DNA from: Phascolarctos cinereus
Taxonomy: Eukaryota > Chordata > Mammalia > Diprotodontia > Phascolarctidae
Reading direction: 5' to 3'
Assembly (NCBI RefSeq): GCF_002099425.1
Contig: NW_018344126.1
Location: 67,001 to 131,000 of the forward strand
DNA: 64,000 nucleotides
The notes below the pieces were generated by a model, which was not told the DNA's origin, ran no database searches, and was given only the letters and a program-made list of their open reading frames with translations. This document shows positions 1 through 11,965 of the stretch, piece by piece (position 1 is the stretch's first letter; every line of letters begins with the position of its first letter). The translations under genes and the position numbers were made by a program.

Positions 1-529
1 GAAGGGCTCCTTCTCTTCACCCATGGCTAGCTGGGGCTTTAATATGGCAGGTGACCACGGGGTGAAGTCCAAAAGCCAAAGTCTCAATCCTACCTCTACT
101 GCCAAAGAGCAGTGGGATTTTAAGGTCATGTATTCTGTCTACCCTTCACTCTCATCTATAAAGTGGGATATTATGGACTTTTTCAGTGTTATGAGAGAAT
201 AAAGTGAAATGAGAGAAACCACTTTGAAAACTGAGAGGTATTATTCAGATTGTGACAATTTGGGGAGAAGGGAAAGCTGGATAGCACCAACCTCTGATAG
301 GTACTAGATGCCTCAGAGCAAACCATGGTCTCCTTTCTTCTTCCACATTCACACTGTAGCTCCACCTACAATTATATTACAATCCATCAATCGTCAGCAC
401 AGAAAGCCACAAGTGACATCAGCATCAGCCTGAATACCATGCAATTCCAGTTTCTAGAGCTTCAACCCTCTCTAGCTTAGTTTTTTATGACATTACATCT
501 GTCATTTTTTAACCATGCATAATCTCCTT

Positions 530-1865
530 GTTCTTGATCTTTAGTTTCTTCATTTGCAAAATGGAGATAATGATTTTAAAGATAATTTTACCTCCTATAA
601 GATTTAAAATTGCTTTAAAAATAACCGGATTGAGAAAGTCTACTTGGTATAAAATTTCAACATTAGTTCAATCCACATCAATAAATGAGACTTACTCAAC
701 AGTTTACTGAGTGATTCCCAACATTGCAGAATGGACCATGGAAAATAAACAAAGGACAGTCACTGACCCCAAACATCATTTAATTGGCAAGATAAAATGA
801 ATAACTGTAAACAGATCAATCAGAAAGCATTAAGTGCCTACTAGGGGCCAAAGTCCTGTGCTAGGTATTTGGGAATACAAAAACAAAAATGAAATTATCC
901 CTGCCCACAAAGAGCTTACAATCTATCAAGGGAAACAAAATGTACACAAATCAGCAAATTCAAAATACAAAGAATACAAATGTAATTTAATTTCAGCATG
1001 GGAGACACTTGTAGCTATATACTTAGCAGCTCTTTTTAGTGGAATGTAAGCTTGAAAATGAAACATGTACAAATATAAAGTATAGATGTGAGGAAGAAGT
1101 ATATTCCAGAAGAAGTGCATTCCAGAAATAGGGGACGGCCTGTGCAATGGTACAAGAACAGGCTATGGAATACTGTAAGTGAAGAACAGCAGGGCCAGCT
1201 TTGCTAGACAGTAGAGAGCACAAAATGTGCATTTAATCTAAAAATCTAGGCTGCAGCAAAGTTGTGAAAGATATTAAATATCAAACAACAGTTTGTATCT
1301 GATCCTTGAGGCAAGAGGGAGCCACTGAAGGTTACTGAGCAAGGGAGTGACATTCTAACATTTGTGCTTTAGAAGAACATTATGGCAGATGTGTGGAAGC
1401 CAGATTGATGAAAACAGAGCCACAATTGTGGCACAGAGGCTAATTCAGAGGAAACTGCAATACTTCAGAAGGAGAAAAGGAGTTGAAGGTGAGATGATAT
1501 AAAGGTAGAACTGGCAAGATTTAGCAAATCATTAGCTATGTGGTACAAGGGACAGTGACAGGGAGACGGAGATGACTCAGAGGATACAAACATGAATTAA
1601 TGGTAAGGATGGTGGTGCCTCCAACAGTAACAGAAACATCTGGAAGATGCTATAAATAGCATATAAGGAGGGAGTCTGATGAAGCAGAAAAAACAATGGG
1701 AGAAAGAAACCTGAATTCTAACTGAAAGCTTGCTACTAACTGTCTATGAATCTTTGGGCAAATAACTTTACCTCTCTAGGCCTCAGTTTCTTCATCGATA
1801 CAGTGAAAGAACTGGACTTTATGATACTTAAGGTCTGTTCCAACACTTCAAAATTAAGTACAAGA
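530..1865 (+). repeat. MIR scrap, ancient long repeat and Mar1-type SINE
   Basis: 538-700: TTCATTTGCAAAATGGAGAT, MIR. 820-1700: ancient long repeat (TAAGTGCCTACTAGGGGCCA, AGGGAGCCACTGAAGGTTAC, GCAGATGTGTGGAAGCCAGA). 1705-1865: SINE (ATCTTTGGGCAAATAACTTT, TCAGTTTCTTCATCGATACA). 1-530, 1866-2660 and 3240-3954 are intron 16 with at most a weak L2-like stretch (3540-3700) and no exon. Confidence 0.5.
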
Positions 1866-2679
1866 TAAACTTGGATAGCTGAATTACAAAAGACTTTGAA
1901 AGCCAGGAAGAAAAGTTGGAACTTGATACTACAATCACCCACCACAGGTTCTTGGGCAGAGGAGTAATAAGATGAAAATAGGAGAGGAGACATAAGAAGC
2001 AGTAAGACTAGTTAGAAATGTCATGGTAAGTGAAGGATCTGATCATTAAGGCTTAGAAAAGGGTAGTGGTATTGAGAAGGAAAGGAAGGGGCAAAGCTGA
2101 GGGACATTAAAAAGACCCAGGAGAGGGCTGATAGAAAAGGCCATTATACCAGTGATAAGCCCATGGGTCACTGCTAGGTCTTGGGTCAATGTGCTCTTTT
2201 CTACCACTACCCATTCTTCCATCTCAGTTCTTCTCCTCCCAGGCCCAATAATTTTTTACCTTCTCTTCTGCCCCTCCTGACCTTAAAGAAGCATATAACT
2301 TTCAATGAAGTTTTCTAAAGGTTTTTACAACTAGAAACTTTAGGGAAAAATAGTAAGAATGGGCATGTTACAAAAAACTACAACTCTATAGTGATACAGT
2401 TATCTCTATTCTTCTCTGAAACAGGAATGAATCTTTCTTCCCTAATTCACATTTATTGACTAATTTCATATTTCCAGGTTTTTGGGCATCAAGTCTATTT
2501 AGCATTAAACTCTTTCCTTTTTTCTTCTACAAAGTGGATGTTCATGAATTTCATGCCTAGATCCTCAGACTACAATTATTGATCTTTCCCTCTCATGCTG
2601 AAAGGTCCTAACGGTAGCCAATTGAGGCCCTCCATCAAATCTGAAGTGAAATTTATTTACACCTTAGAAAAAAATTTCA

Positions 2680-3236
2680 TTGAGAGGATGCCCATCAATT
2701 GGGGAATGGCTGAGCAAGTTGTGGTATATGAATGTAATGGAATACTACTGTGCTATGAGAAATGATGAACAGGCTGACTTCAGAAAAACCTGGAAAGACT
2801 TATATGGTCTGATGCTGAGTGAAGTGAGCAGAACCAAGAGGACTTTGTACACAATAACAGCCATGTTATGCGATGACTAATATTGTTAAACTGAACCCTT
2901 CTCAGTATTACGAAGATCTAAGACATCTCCAGAGGCCTCGGGATGGATAATGCTGTCTACATCCAAAGAAAGAACTATGGAAGTCGAATCGCTATCACTT
3001 ATTTTTACGTTCTGTTCAGTTTTGTTTCATCTTTCTGATGGTTCCTCCTATTGGTTTTAATTTTTACTTACAACTTCACTAATGTGAAAATATGTTTAAT
3101 GGGAATGTAAATGTAAAGCCTATATCAGATTGTGTGCTGTCTTGGGGGAGGGTGGGGGGGAGAAAAATTTTCAACTCAAAAGCATATGGAAGTGATTGTT
3201 GATAAATAAAATAAATTAATAAAATAAAAAAAATTT
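2680..3236 (+). repeat. 5'-truncated L1 3' end
   Basis: GATGCCCATCAATTGGGGAA near 2686, AATGGAATACTACTGTGCTA near 2736, CATGTTATGCGATGACTAAT, and the 3' tip ATATCAGATTGTGTGCTGTC with an A/T tail. AAAAATTTCA occurs on both sides, a probable target-site duplication. Confidence 0.82.
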
Positions 3237-3954
3237 CAGACTGGTTAACTAGATGGATCATCCATTTGTTTCAGACAGAGAAAAGTTATCCTAGATCATT
3301 TCCTAACAGCAGAATGATCCACAATATTAAAAGAGAAGAGGAGTGAGTCAAATATCACTGCAGATTTTTGCTTTGGGAGATTGAAATACTAGTATCACTA
3401 ATAGCAATGAGAAAAAAATGGTTAGAGGCAGCTGGTTAAGAAAAGAAATTAAGGAGTTTGACTGCGGACTTTTTGGACCTGAGGGAATACTAGGTTATCC
3501 AAGGAGAAAGAGAGAGAGATCCTATGATCAGGACAATTATTTTCCCATAGTTTTCTAACCTTACCTCTTGACATTCTCCAAAGCATCCCTTCCATTTTAT
3601 TCAGCTCAGTGTCCTTACTGTCCCCATATCACATGCTCATTCCTGTCTCCATGCATTTTGTTCATGTCCACCAAGTCTAAAGAAGGCATCTTCATTCAGG
3701 TATACAGAGAGAGACAGGAAGACACTGAGTTTTGACAGAAAACAGTTGGGAAAATTATAGAGTAGAAGAGGAAGAGAAGATCCCAAATCAGAGTGTGCTG
3801 ACAGAAGTGGCCAAACACAGAAGTGAATTCAAAATGGTCGTGAGAGCACCTCCAAAACAGGTAGCAAGTAACATTATGGTGGATGACTATTTTAGGATAA
3901 TAAAATAGTAGTACAACTGCCAACAAAGTTTTTTCTATTAATTGGCTTACCTAC

Positions 3955-4185
3955 CTTTGCTTTACAAGAATTCATAGGGCAAGGTGAAGATGGATGGCAC
4001 AAAGCCATACAAGGATGATTACAGTCAATTCTAGCAATTGTACAAGGCTGTTTGCAGACCTCATCTATAAGACACTCTCCTTTGTGACAAATCCTTTTAC
4101 ATTTATGCATTCCACATTTTAACATTTGATTGCAGAGAAGTCCACAAGAGATTTCAGTTAGATGACAAGGAATGTTGTATCGTAT
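3955..4185 (-). CDS. NFX1: NFX1 exon 16: NF-X1 finger 8 and the following cysteine/histidine block
   Basis: 231 nt, residues 814-890. It reads [19 protein letters not shown], then [20 protein letters not shown] (837-856), then [16 protein letters not shown] (868-883), ending CKAK. Acceptor CTTTCTAG, donor AAG|GTAGGTAAG. The donor is a tandem pair of GTs four bases apart. Phase 0 in and out. It is the last exon in the window; the known continuation in mammals begins Val-Glu-Leu-Gln-Cys and is not found in the remaining 3.9 kb. Confidence 0.95.
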
Positions 4186-4189
4186 CTAG

Positions 4190-5270
4190 AAAGGACACAA
4201 AAATTATGCTGAAATGGAAAATTAATTTAAAAAGAAAAGTCAATGTTATTTGGGTCATGATCTTTCAAAAATGGACAATTATTAATAATGAATAAAGTAA
4301 TTATTTTTTTATAAGATCTTAAGAACTGCTACTATCAAAACAAACTTCCCATTTCAGTCCATGTTAACACCTAGATAAACAACAAGTTAATATTTTCCTT
4401 ATTTTTTATGTGTCAAGACACACCCATAGCTCTGATAGTAAGGCAGACTTAATAGTGTCCAAAGTTAGTAAAGGCATCCATCCTTATGACTATCTGTAAC
4501 ATATTATGGGATATACATATCCTTCCATAACCTATAAAATGAGGTGGCTTAGGGGCTGGGAAGGAAATAGCATTTTATCTGTCCACATAAACTAATTGAT
4601 GCCTAGAAATCATCCCTCAATATAGAATGCATATTGATATAAATCAATAAGTTTTGCCCAGAAAAAAGAACAGAGTAGAAGCCAACTCTGGAAAATTTGA
4701 TCATAGTAATCCACACTATGGGGTGTTGACCATTCATTACCATTTGTCAACCCCTTAACTTGCAGAGTTCATGGTGCTTACTTTTTTGCTACAGCCAAGT
4801 AACTTCTATCTATGCTCAAAATACACATTACTTTTCTTCCCATAACAGAAGGTAAAAGGGCTGGAGGAATACTTTCTCACTCATAAGATTACCAAGTGTT
4901 CCTTTAAAAAGAGGAAAAAGACCTTCGCAATAAAAGAAAAAGGATTTGAAAAGCCAGTGGGGAATCCTGACCTGTGTCAGGAAACTGGAAGGCAAAAGGA
5001 TATAAGAGCAAAAAAGGGTGAAGACCACAGAACATTTGGAGTGAAGCAATAGATATAAGGCTCTTCCCAGAAAAGAGGAAGTTGGATCTCCTTCAAGAAG
5101 TGGCTTCCTGAATTATAAGAAATGACGAATATCCGTAAGTGCTGTCAGGAGAAAGATACAGTAAAGAATAGAGAAGTGAGACAAATAGTGCTGGATAGTG
5201 ACCCTCCCTGTGGAGAGGTACTGTGGCAGCTATTTCTCAACCTGAAAATAACAGTGGAGATGTCTGCATG
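4190..5270. other. Intron 15, near exon 16: no feature recognised
   Basis: AT-rich, no repeat family or exon that I can support. The open frame at 4828-5049 on the minus strand has no recognisable protein. Confidence 0.4.
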
Positions 5271-6160
5271 TGTGTAGAGGAAAGGATATATCCAGTTATG
5301 TGCAAAATAGATACAAGACAATTTAGGGAGAATATACTAATTGCTGGGGGGAGGTCAGGAAAGGCTTTATGTAAAAACTGAACCTTGAAGGAAACTGGGG
5401 AAGGAGAGATATGTGTATGTACAAGTTTTTTTTTTTTACAAATAAGGGTGCACCCTCAAAGTTTGAAGACCACTGGTCTCAGCATCTAACTTTACTGACT
5501 AAAGCATAGCAGCTGAATTAATAGCTTCCCTTAAAAACTTCCTCCACATATGTATAGCCTCTATCAGATTGCGCGCCGTCTTGGGGAGAGAGGTGGGGAG
5601 GGAAGGGGAGAAAAATTTAAAACTCAAAAGCTTATGGACGTGATTGTTGATAATTCAAAATAAATTAATTTTAAAAAAAAGAAAAGAAGGAAAAAAAAAC
5701 AACTTCCTCCACAATTCAGGATCTGATTCTCATAATCAAGGAAGAACTGGTTGTTGAAGAAGAAATGACAGGAACGTTAAGAAAAAGTGACTGTGCTATT
5801 TTAGAATTTATGTTAGGAAGAAGGAAATCTGGGCACTCTTGATTTTAGGAAAGCAAATTTTAAAAGGTTCAGAAGAATAGGCAGGATCCTAAGAACTGAA
5901 ATCTTGAGGAAAATAAAAATCAGCCCAGAAGGAATGGAAACCATTCAAATATAAAATTACAAAGACACAAAGATGAAGAAAGGGACTTGTCTAAAAAGAC
6001 TGCTGTCGATGCACTGTGAATTTTTCCTTATGCTTTAAAGGGACCTGTTAGGAAAACAGAAGCAAGTGTAGGTAGTAGATGGTAGTGGAGGATTAACAGA
6101 CAAGTGTGGCAGTGTCCTATAAAAAGAGTGTCAGGAATGCTAAAACTCTGAAAGCTAAAG
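5270..6160 (+). repeat. Ancient repeat segment, L1 3' tip and CR1/L3 relic in series
   Basis: 5270-5430: AGGAAAGGCTTTATGTAAAA. 5546-5690: L1 3' tip (CTATCAGATTGCGCGCCGTC, then AAAATTTAAAACTCAAAAGC) flanked by AACTTCCTCCACA on both sides (about 5533 and 5700). 5700-6160: CR1/L3 (TGATTCTCATAATCAAGGAA, GAACTGGTTGTTGAAGAAGA). Confidence 0.6.
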
Positions 6161-6204
6161 CCAAAGCTAAGTAGGTAAGTCCCTAGATTCCCTCAGCTGA
6201 GGCA

Positions 6205-6640
6205 TATCCTTTTAATAGTTGTTATTTAATTGTTTTTCAGGAGTGTCTGATTCTTCATGAACCCATCTGAAGTTTTCTTGGCAAAGATACTGAAGTGGTT
6301 TGCCATTTCCTTCCTCAGCTCATTTTTCAGATGAGGAAACTGAAGCAAACAGGGCTAAGTGACTTGCCTAGGATCACACAGCTAGTGTCTAAGGACAAAT
6401 GTGAACTCAGGTTTTCCTGCTCTGGGTCTGGTACTCCATCCACTGCTGCCACTGGCACTACCTCGCTGCCCTCTTAATATATTTATTATTATTATTCTTA
6501 TGGCAATCGGGGTTAAGTGACTTGCCCAGGGTCACACAGCTAGTAAATGTCAAGTGTTTGGTCTCAGGCTGGATTTGAACTCAGGTCCTCCTGACTTCAG
6601 GGCTGGTGCTCTATCTACTGTGCCACCTAGCTGCCTCAAT
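6205..6640 (-). repeat. Two reverse SINEs back to back
   Basis: 6205-6472: GTTTTCTTGGCAAAGATACT and TTTGCCATTTCCTTCC, second-class SINE. 6486-6639: GGGTTAAGTGACTTGCCCAG, GCCACCTAGCTGCCTC, tRNA-related SINE, with CTTAATATATTT on both sides (6473 and 6641). 6705-6800 is a short ancient-repeat copy. Confidence 0.75.
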
Positions 6641-6864
6641 CTTAATATATTTTAATGCTATTCCATCACTCCTTTCAGCTATTCTGTTCCTTTTCATGCA
6701 CAAATGAAAATACATTTATTAAGTTTTCACATGTGCAAATAACACAGGGATACAAAAGAAAGTACAAGACAGCTGCCTTCACAACTGGGAGACAATAAGT
6801 AGCAGAGGCCTCAGCTTCAGGGCAGATGAAAAGGTCCTTAAGGGGCCCTGGAAAAGCGGTAATG

Positions 6865-6990
6865 CATCTTTTTAAATATCATTCCTACTGATAAAAACTA
6901 TGCCAGTTTTTGATGTTGAACCACTTGACAATGCCAAGGATTTTTGTGCTGAGAACTTTCTTTTCTGGGTCCTCCAAAAGCTATGGCTGC
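6865..6990 (-). pseudogene. Y-box protein cold-shock-domain fragment (processed pseudogene)
   Basis: Minus strand from about 6984 reads KVLSTKILGIVKWFNIKN, against KVxATKVLGTVKWFNVRN in YBX1/YBX3. After a frame slip it reads F-I-S-R-N-D-I, parallel to F-I-N-R-N-D-T. The KWFN core is kept; the RNP1 glycines are lost. No introns, no complete domain, and the 3' side ends at an ancient repeat near 6800. Parent most likely a Y-box family mRNA; which member is unsure. Confidence 0.7.
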
Positions 6991-7393
6991 TAAGGGGTCA
7001 GCTATCCGGTCACACTTCCACAAGGGCTGCTCCTCTGGAGGAAGGCTGTGGGCACAAAACTCGAGCTGAGCCATTAGCCTTGGGAGGGTTACTATTCACG
7101 AGCTCTTAGGTGAGGGTCCTGGCCATCCCCACCAAGATCTGGAGGGTTGTGGTAGTGGTAGTTTGACCCACATGATTGTAGCAGAAGTGACCACAGTGAA
7201 TTCTGGACACATTCCTCAGAATTCTGTCACAGTATTGTCATTGTTTTAAGTAAGGATCAGACATTTCAGAATGTTTCACATGCTATCTCTTCTAGACCAA
7301 GAATGCTGTGACAAGACTTTAGGGGGGAATCTAGGTTTGGGAAGAAGCTGGTGAATTCAAAAAGAATGGCTTCATCAAGAACAGGTAATATTG

Positions 7394-7549
7394 GGGGCAG
7401 CTAGGTGGCGCAGTGGATAGAGCACCGGCCCTAAAGTCAGGAGGACCTGAGGTCAAATCCAGCCTCAGACCAAACACTTGACACTTACTAGCTGTGTAAC
7501 CCTGGGTAAGTCACTTAACCCCAATTGCCTAAAAGAAAAGGAAAAAAAA
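7394..7549 (+). repeat. Marsupial tRNA-related SINE with 15-bp target-site duplication
   Basis: Near-consensus copy with poly(A)-type tail. AAGAACAGGTAATAT at 7377-7391 is repeated exactly at 7550-7564. A fairly young insertion in intron 15. Confidence 0.92.
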
Positions 7550-7604
7550 AAGAACAGGTAATATCAAAACCACCTCATAATGTTTTTGGGAAAGGTTACC
7601 TTTT

Positions 7605-7835
7605 AGAAAGGTATTTATATAGCATTTGAAGGTTTGTTAAGCACTTTGCATGTTATTTTATTTGATCTTCACAACAACTCTGTGAGGTAGGCATTATTAT
7701 TCCCACTTTAGAGTTGAGGAAACTAAGGCCGAGAAGTTAAGTTCACTTGCCATGGGTCACACAACTAATAAGTGTGTGAGGCAGGATTTGAACTCAGATC
7801 TTCCTGACTCCCAGTTCAGCACTCTATCTAATGTG
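7605..7835 (-). repeat. MIR SINE
   Basis: GATCTTCACAACAACTCTGT and GAGGTAGGCATTATTATTCC near 7670-7705, then GGATTTGAACTCAGATCTTC: reverse MIR. Confidence 0.75.
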
Positions 7836-7924
7836 CCTAGGAATGATATAGATAGTTTTTCCTCATGCTTTGCACAAACAATAGAAAGATGCCTATATGT
7901 CCTTGGCTGTGAGTTGCATTACCA

Positions 7925-8235
7925 TTTTTGTTAATGACTTGGAAAAAAAATCATAGATGGTGGCATGTATATCAAATTTGCAGATAATACCAACCTGGAA
8001 GGGAGAGTAGGCACACTATGAAGAGAGGACCCAAAAGAAGCTAGACCACTGAGCTACCAGAAGATAAAACTGAATATGAAAAAATCATTGGATCACAGAT
8101 TTATAGCTGGAAGGAACCTCAGAAGTCATACATTTTTTTTTAAATAAAGTAAATGAGGCCCAGAAAATTAAGTGAATTTGTCCAAGACTGTATAGATTTT
8201 AAGTAGCTGAGCTAGAAAACAAATAATTGAGCTTT
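7925..8235. repeat. CR1/L3-like scrap (plus) and reverse Mar1-type SINE
   Basis: 7925-8060: ATCAAATTTGCAGATAATAC, a CR1/L3 RT core (the Phe-Ala-Asp-Asp coding stretch). 8092-8230: GATCACAGATTTATAGCTGG with AAATGAGGCCCAGAAAATTA. Confidence 0.55.
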
Positions 8236-8299
8236 AGCTCAGCATTTCTGGCAATGACCGCTATTAACTACTATCAACAACTGGGAAGACAAAACTTAC

Positions 8300-8379
8300 C
8301 TCATGTTTGCCCATGCACCACTTCTGAGTAAGGTAAGTACAAGGGGGGCATTTCACCTCACTATGACAAGAATGGAATA
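8300..8379 (-). CDS. NFX1: NFX1 exon 15: end of finger 7
   Basis: 80 nt, residues 787-813: [20 protein letters not shown], then WCMGKHE. Cys791, His792, Cys797 and Cys800 complete finger 7. Acceptor ATACAG, donor GAG|GTAAGT. Phase in 1, out 0. Reading past the donor gives 11 more codons and then TAA, which would end a shorter product. Confidence 0.95.
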
Positions 8380-9235
8380 CTGTATTAAAACAAAGAGAAA
8401 ATAAGGAAAGATTTTTATAAAAAGAATTACACACATATAAATCTTATATCCTGTATATTGTTTATATCTTTTAAAATCAGAGGTTGTAAGTTATTTTCTC
8501 ATGAAATGATAATCATATAAAGAAATCAATAAATGCCATAGAAGTAGAAAAAGCTTAGTTTAAGGGGGAAAGGAAAGGAGTACAGAGAAAATCAACACCC
8601 TGCCCTAATTCATCTAGAGAAATGCAGAAACAAGGCAGTGAAGGAACTATCGTTCCCACCTCCTCTCTTCCAACTCTCCACCAGGTTACTGAATAGGGGA
8701 TGATAAGAAGCCTGGAAAGGTAGCATGGGACTAAGTTAGGAAGGGCTAACACCACATAGGTCATCTGACTTCCAAACCAATACTACTGATATACTGAACG
8801 CTGCAGCTATAAACTTACCTGAAAGAGGTAAGCACTGATAGTGGGGGAAAGCAAAAATATTTTAAAGGTATTCAAAGAGCATTTTTTAAAACCATGGTAG
8901 TATAAGAAAGGTCCACTGGCAAACTAGAGCAGCATAGATGACTTGTAATGCTGCATTTTAAGGACTGGTAATTTCTTTTTCAGACACTAGGCCTAAGAGT
9001 CAGAGAAATAAGCTCCAATGTATTTCACAAATAAACTTTTACAGTCCTAAAGTAAACACGATTTCTAAATATGTCTAATATGGAAGAGACTATACAATCT
9101 GCCATACTATGTTAAGTGGTAATTGTGAAGTGCAATCTATTAAAGAGAACAAGAAATACATACAAGTAATAGGGGTAAATGTGATTCATTTATAGTTCAT
9201 AAAGTTCAAATAAAAATACATTTATAGGAACTCAC

Positions 9236-9355
9236 CAGGATGATCACATTCATGGAGTCTTGTACATGTGTTTTTACACTCTGGGGGCTTTGTACCACAA
9301 GGAACCGGAGGGAAAATCACTGACTCTCCACAATAGCATGTTAATTCATCAAAAC
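9236..9355 (-). CDS. NFX1: NFX1 exon 14: cysteine linker leading into finger 7
   Basis: 120 nt, residues 747-786 plus one base: [20 protein letters not shown], then [17 protein letters not shown]. Cys783 and His785 open finger 7. Acceptor TGCCTCAG, donor GTGAGT. Phase 1 in and out, frame-neutral. Confidence 0.95.
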
Positions 9356-11430
9356 CTGAGGCAGCAGAAAAAATAAAACAACTACTATGGCAGCACAATT
9401 CATATATTTTGTGGTAATTTTTTTTGAAGGGCTTTTGAATGTTAAGGGAATAAACCAACCAGCAGACTGAGTTAAAAATGTGTTCCATTATAAACTTTAT
9501 CCAGGTAACTAATCATTCTTTTCAGTGTATCTGGCAAAAAATAAATGTGTACCCAAATTATTTCACAAAGACACAAAAATGGACAGAGTAATTAGTTTAA
9601 ATCACAGTATGGAGGCATATTAACAAAAACTTCCCTTTGTTAGTTCAACTGAAAATATTAAGAAATTAATATTTCTCTAGGTCTTTTCCAGACTTTTCAC
9701 TTATGAAACTGTATAAAGGGTCAAGTATAAAAATACAAATTAAGTCTTTTGGAAAATGGATTATAGGTAGTAACCAAAGTTGGAACAAAAAGTATTATTC
9801 TGTCTAGTAAGATCAATGCGTTCCCCATCCCTTTGGGGATAAGCTTATGACCTACCTAAGGGCAATGCCCTCCACATTCAGAAAGGATTAGAATATATAT
9901 ATAATTTTTTTGGAGGGAGGAAAGGCAATTGGGATTAAGTGACTTGCCCAGGGTCACACAGCTAGTAAGTGTCAAGGGTCTGAGGCTAGATTTGAACTCA
10001 GGTCCTCCTGACTGCAGGGCCGCTGCTCTATCCACAGTGCTACCAAGTGCCCCAACGACTAGAATATTGATCATAAGGAGGAAGCCCTATCAATAAAGAA
10101 AGGAGTTCAGTAGGTAGAGTAGTTTTAGTAGAAGGTTAAGTGAATATTATTCTAGAATGCTGATCCCAAAACTGTGTTTTAATATATTGTGACCTTTTCC
10201 TTGTTCAAGACTTCTATAAGTGTTACCTCAAATTGTCTTGGGATAGAGATCAGGGAACACTATGACAGTTAGGACATTTCACTCTCTCAGCAAGAAATGC
10301 ATAGATTTAGAATGTTAAATAAAAGACAAATTGTTCCTGGCAGCCTTGTCTCTAAAACACAGAGTACATAGAGAATTAATATTTTTTCTTTGGTAACAGG
10401 TAGTTAACAAATAAACAAATCATACATTTGTGGTTGGACTAATGCAACAATTTAAACTTTGAAATGCAGAAGGCATTTTCCTACAGCAGAAATACAAGAC
10501 ACAAATGAGAAGCGTAACTATATTTCTGAGTTTTAACATCATTTTTAATTAGCATATGCCAGATCAAAACATAGACATGCTTTAAGAAGCATTATTGCCA
10601 AATTGTATAGCTGTTACCTGCTTGTAACAGCACCCACTTGAGGCTTTTCTTCTTTTGCAGAGTTATAGTCTGGATGAGGGTCAGTTCTCCAATTCATGAC
10701 CTCAGTAAAGTCTTTAATTGAGTAGGTAGGAGAACCAACTAGAGCTACAGAAGCAAGGAGCCATGCCAAAATTATTCTACCACATAATACTACAAAAGTT
10801 GGCTACAATACTTTATAAACATTACTTCTTCATGTTTCAGCCCAACCCATGGGACTTTACAAATCAGAGGATAATGTGATCTATCTTAAATTGATGTACA
10901 TTGATTCAGAAACTCTAAATTTGATATTAGAAAATTGCAAAAAATCGAAACAATCCATGCATGCCCCCAAATTCCATGTACTATAGTTTGGGAAAAATTA
11001 AGTCAGAAGCTATGCAGGAAAGCGAAGATATATCAGCAGAATCCCTCCTCCTTTTTAAAGCCTTCTTATACTATCTAACCCAAAGTGATTGCTTTCTTCT
11101 CTGATGATGTAATTCTGTCTACCCATTCATCTGTAAATTAATCATGCACTTTTGTGCCTTGTGAAATGTCCTACATTCATTCATCCAAATAATTCTTGAG
11201 CTATAGCTACAGTTAAAAGTGCAGTGACAAACGGAATTCTTAACCACAGAAGAACCTATTATCTAACAGGAAATGATAAATAAGACACATATACAAGTAG
11301 CAAAAACACAAAATAAAAGGCAGCATGACAGATATGAACAAAATGCTATGGAAATACAAAGAAAAAGATCACTTCCAGCTGGAAGATATGAAGAAGAGGA
11401 TACATGGCATAACAAAACAAGATTGAGGTT
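9356..11430. other. Intron 13, near exon 14: one SINE and an ancient repeat segment, rest unassigned
   Basis: A reverse tRNA-related SINE is at 9903-10053, flanked by GATTAGAATAT and GACTAGAATAT. 11150-11430 matches the ancient long repeat. The rest is AT-rich without recognised features. Confidence 0.5.
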
Positions 11431-11589
11431 TCACGTGAGGTGACCCAGATCTGTGTCTGGAGCACTGTCTTACTGCGTGACTTTGATCAAGCCACTCCAC
11501 AAACTCCAGCCTGCAGTTTCCTCCTCTGACACATGATGGGGCTGGACTAAATGATCTTTAAGTCTCTTTCTGCTCTCAAGCCTCCGTAA

Positions 11590-11965
11590 CTTCAACAGTG
11601 GCAATGAAGACACAGGGCTATAGCTTCCCAACTGCAGGCTGAGGTGCCCAAGGGACACTTTGGGAGGAAGCAGTGACACTTAATATCTGTCCAATGCCTT
11701 GAGAACCACCACTCCAGGGAGTTAACAGAGTCAACATTAGATGGCACTGAATCCCTTTGGAGGATGCCCCTGAATGTGAGAATTGGTCTGGTTTTAAGTT
11801 CTTTCACAGCTTTGCAAAGCTGGGTTTTCAGTTGTTCCTGTGATAAAATGCAAGGGCTGCCAAAAATCAATGTGGAACATGAAATGAAGGTGGTTGTGCC
11901 CAATATGATTGCCAGGTTTGAGAAACTGTGCAGCGTCGAACAGGTGCACACATTTCATGCATAAG
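11590..11965 (+). pseudogene. hAT-type transposase C-terminus, first of three
   Basis: Open to the stop at 11962-11964. The frame reads LPKINVEHEMKVVVPNMIAR, then FEKLCSVEQVHTFHA. This fits the hAT/ZBED-family C-terminus (R-L-N-V-E-x-x-M-R-V-x-V-S then P-R-F-E-K-L-C-S-x-x-Q-A-H-x-S-H). Upstream the frame is decayed. A Mar1-type SINE lies just before it at 11435-11595. Not orthologous in position to the pair at 16-17 kb. Confidence 0.6.

Noticed and set aside
1-3954. Remaining NFX1 exons including R3H
   Set aside because: No reading of the expected VELQCECG start or R3H motif was found; the next intron must extend past position 1.
7394-7470. tRNA gene (A-box and B-box-like sequences)
   Set aside because: These are the tRNA-derived heads of repeated SINEs, without a cloverleaf; the same holds for the other SINE copies.
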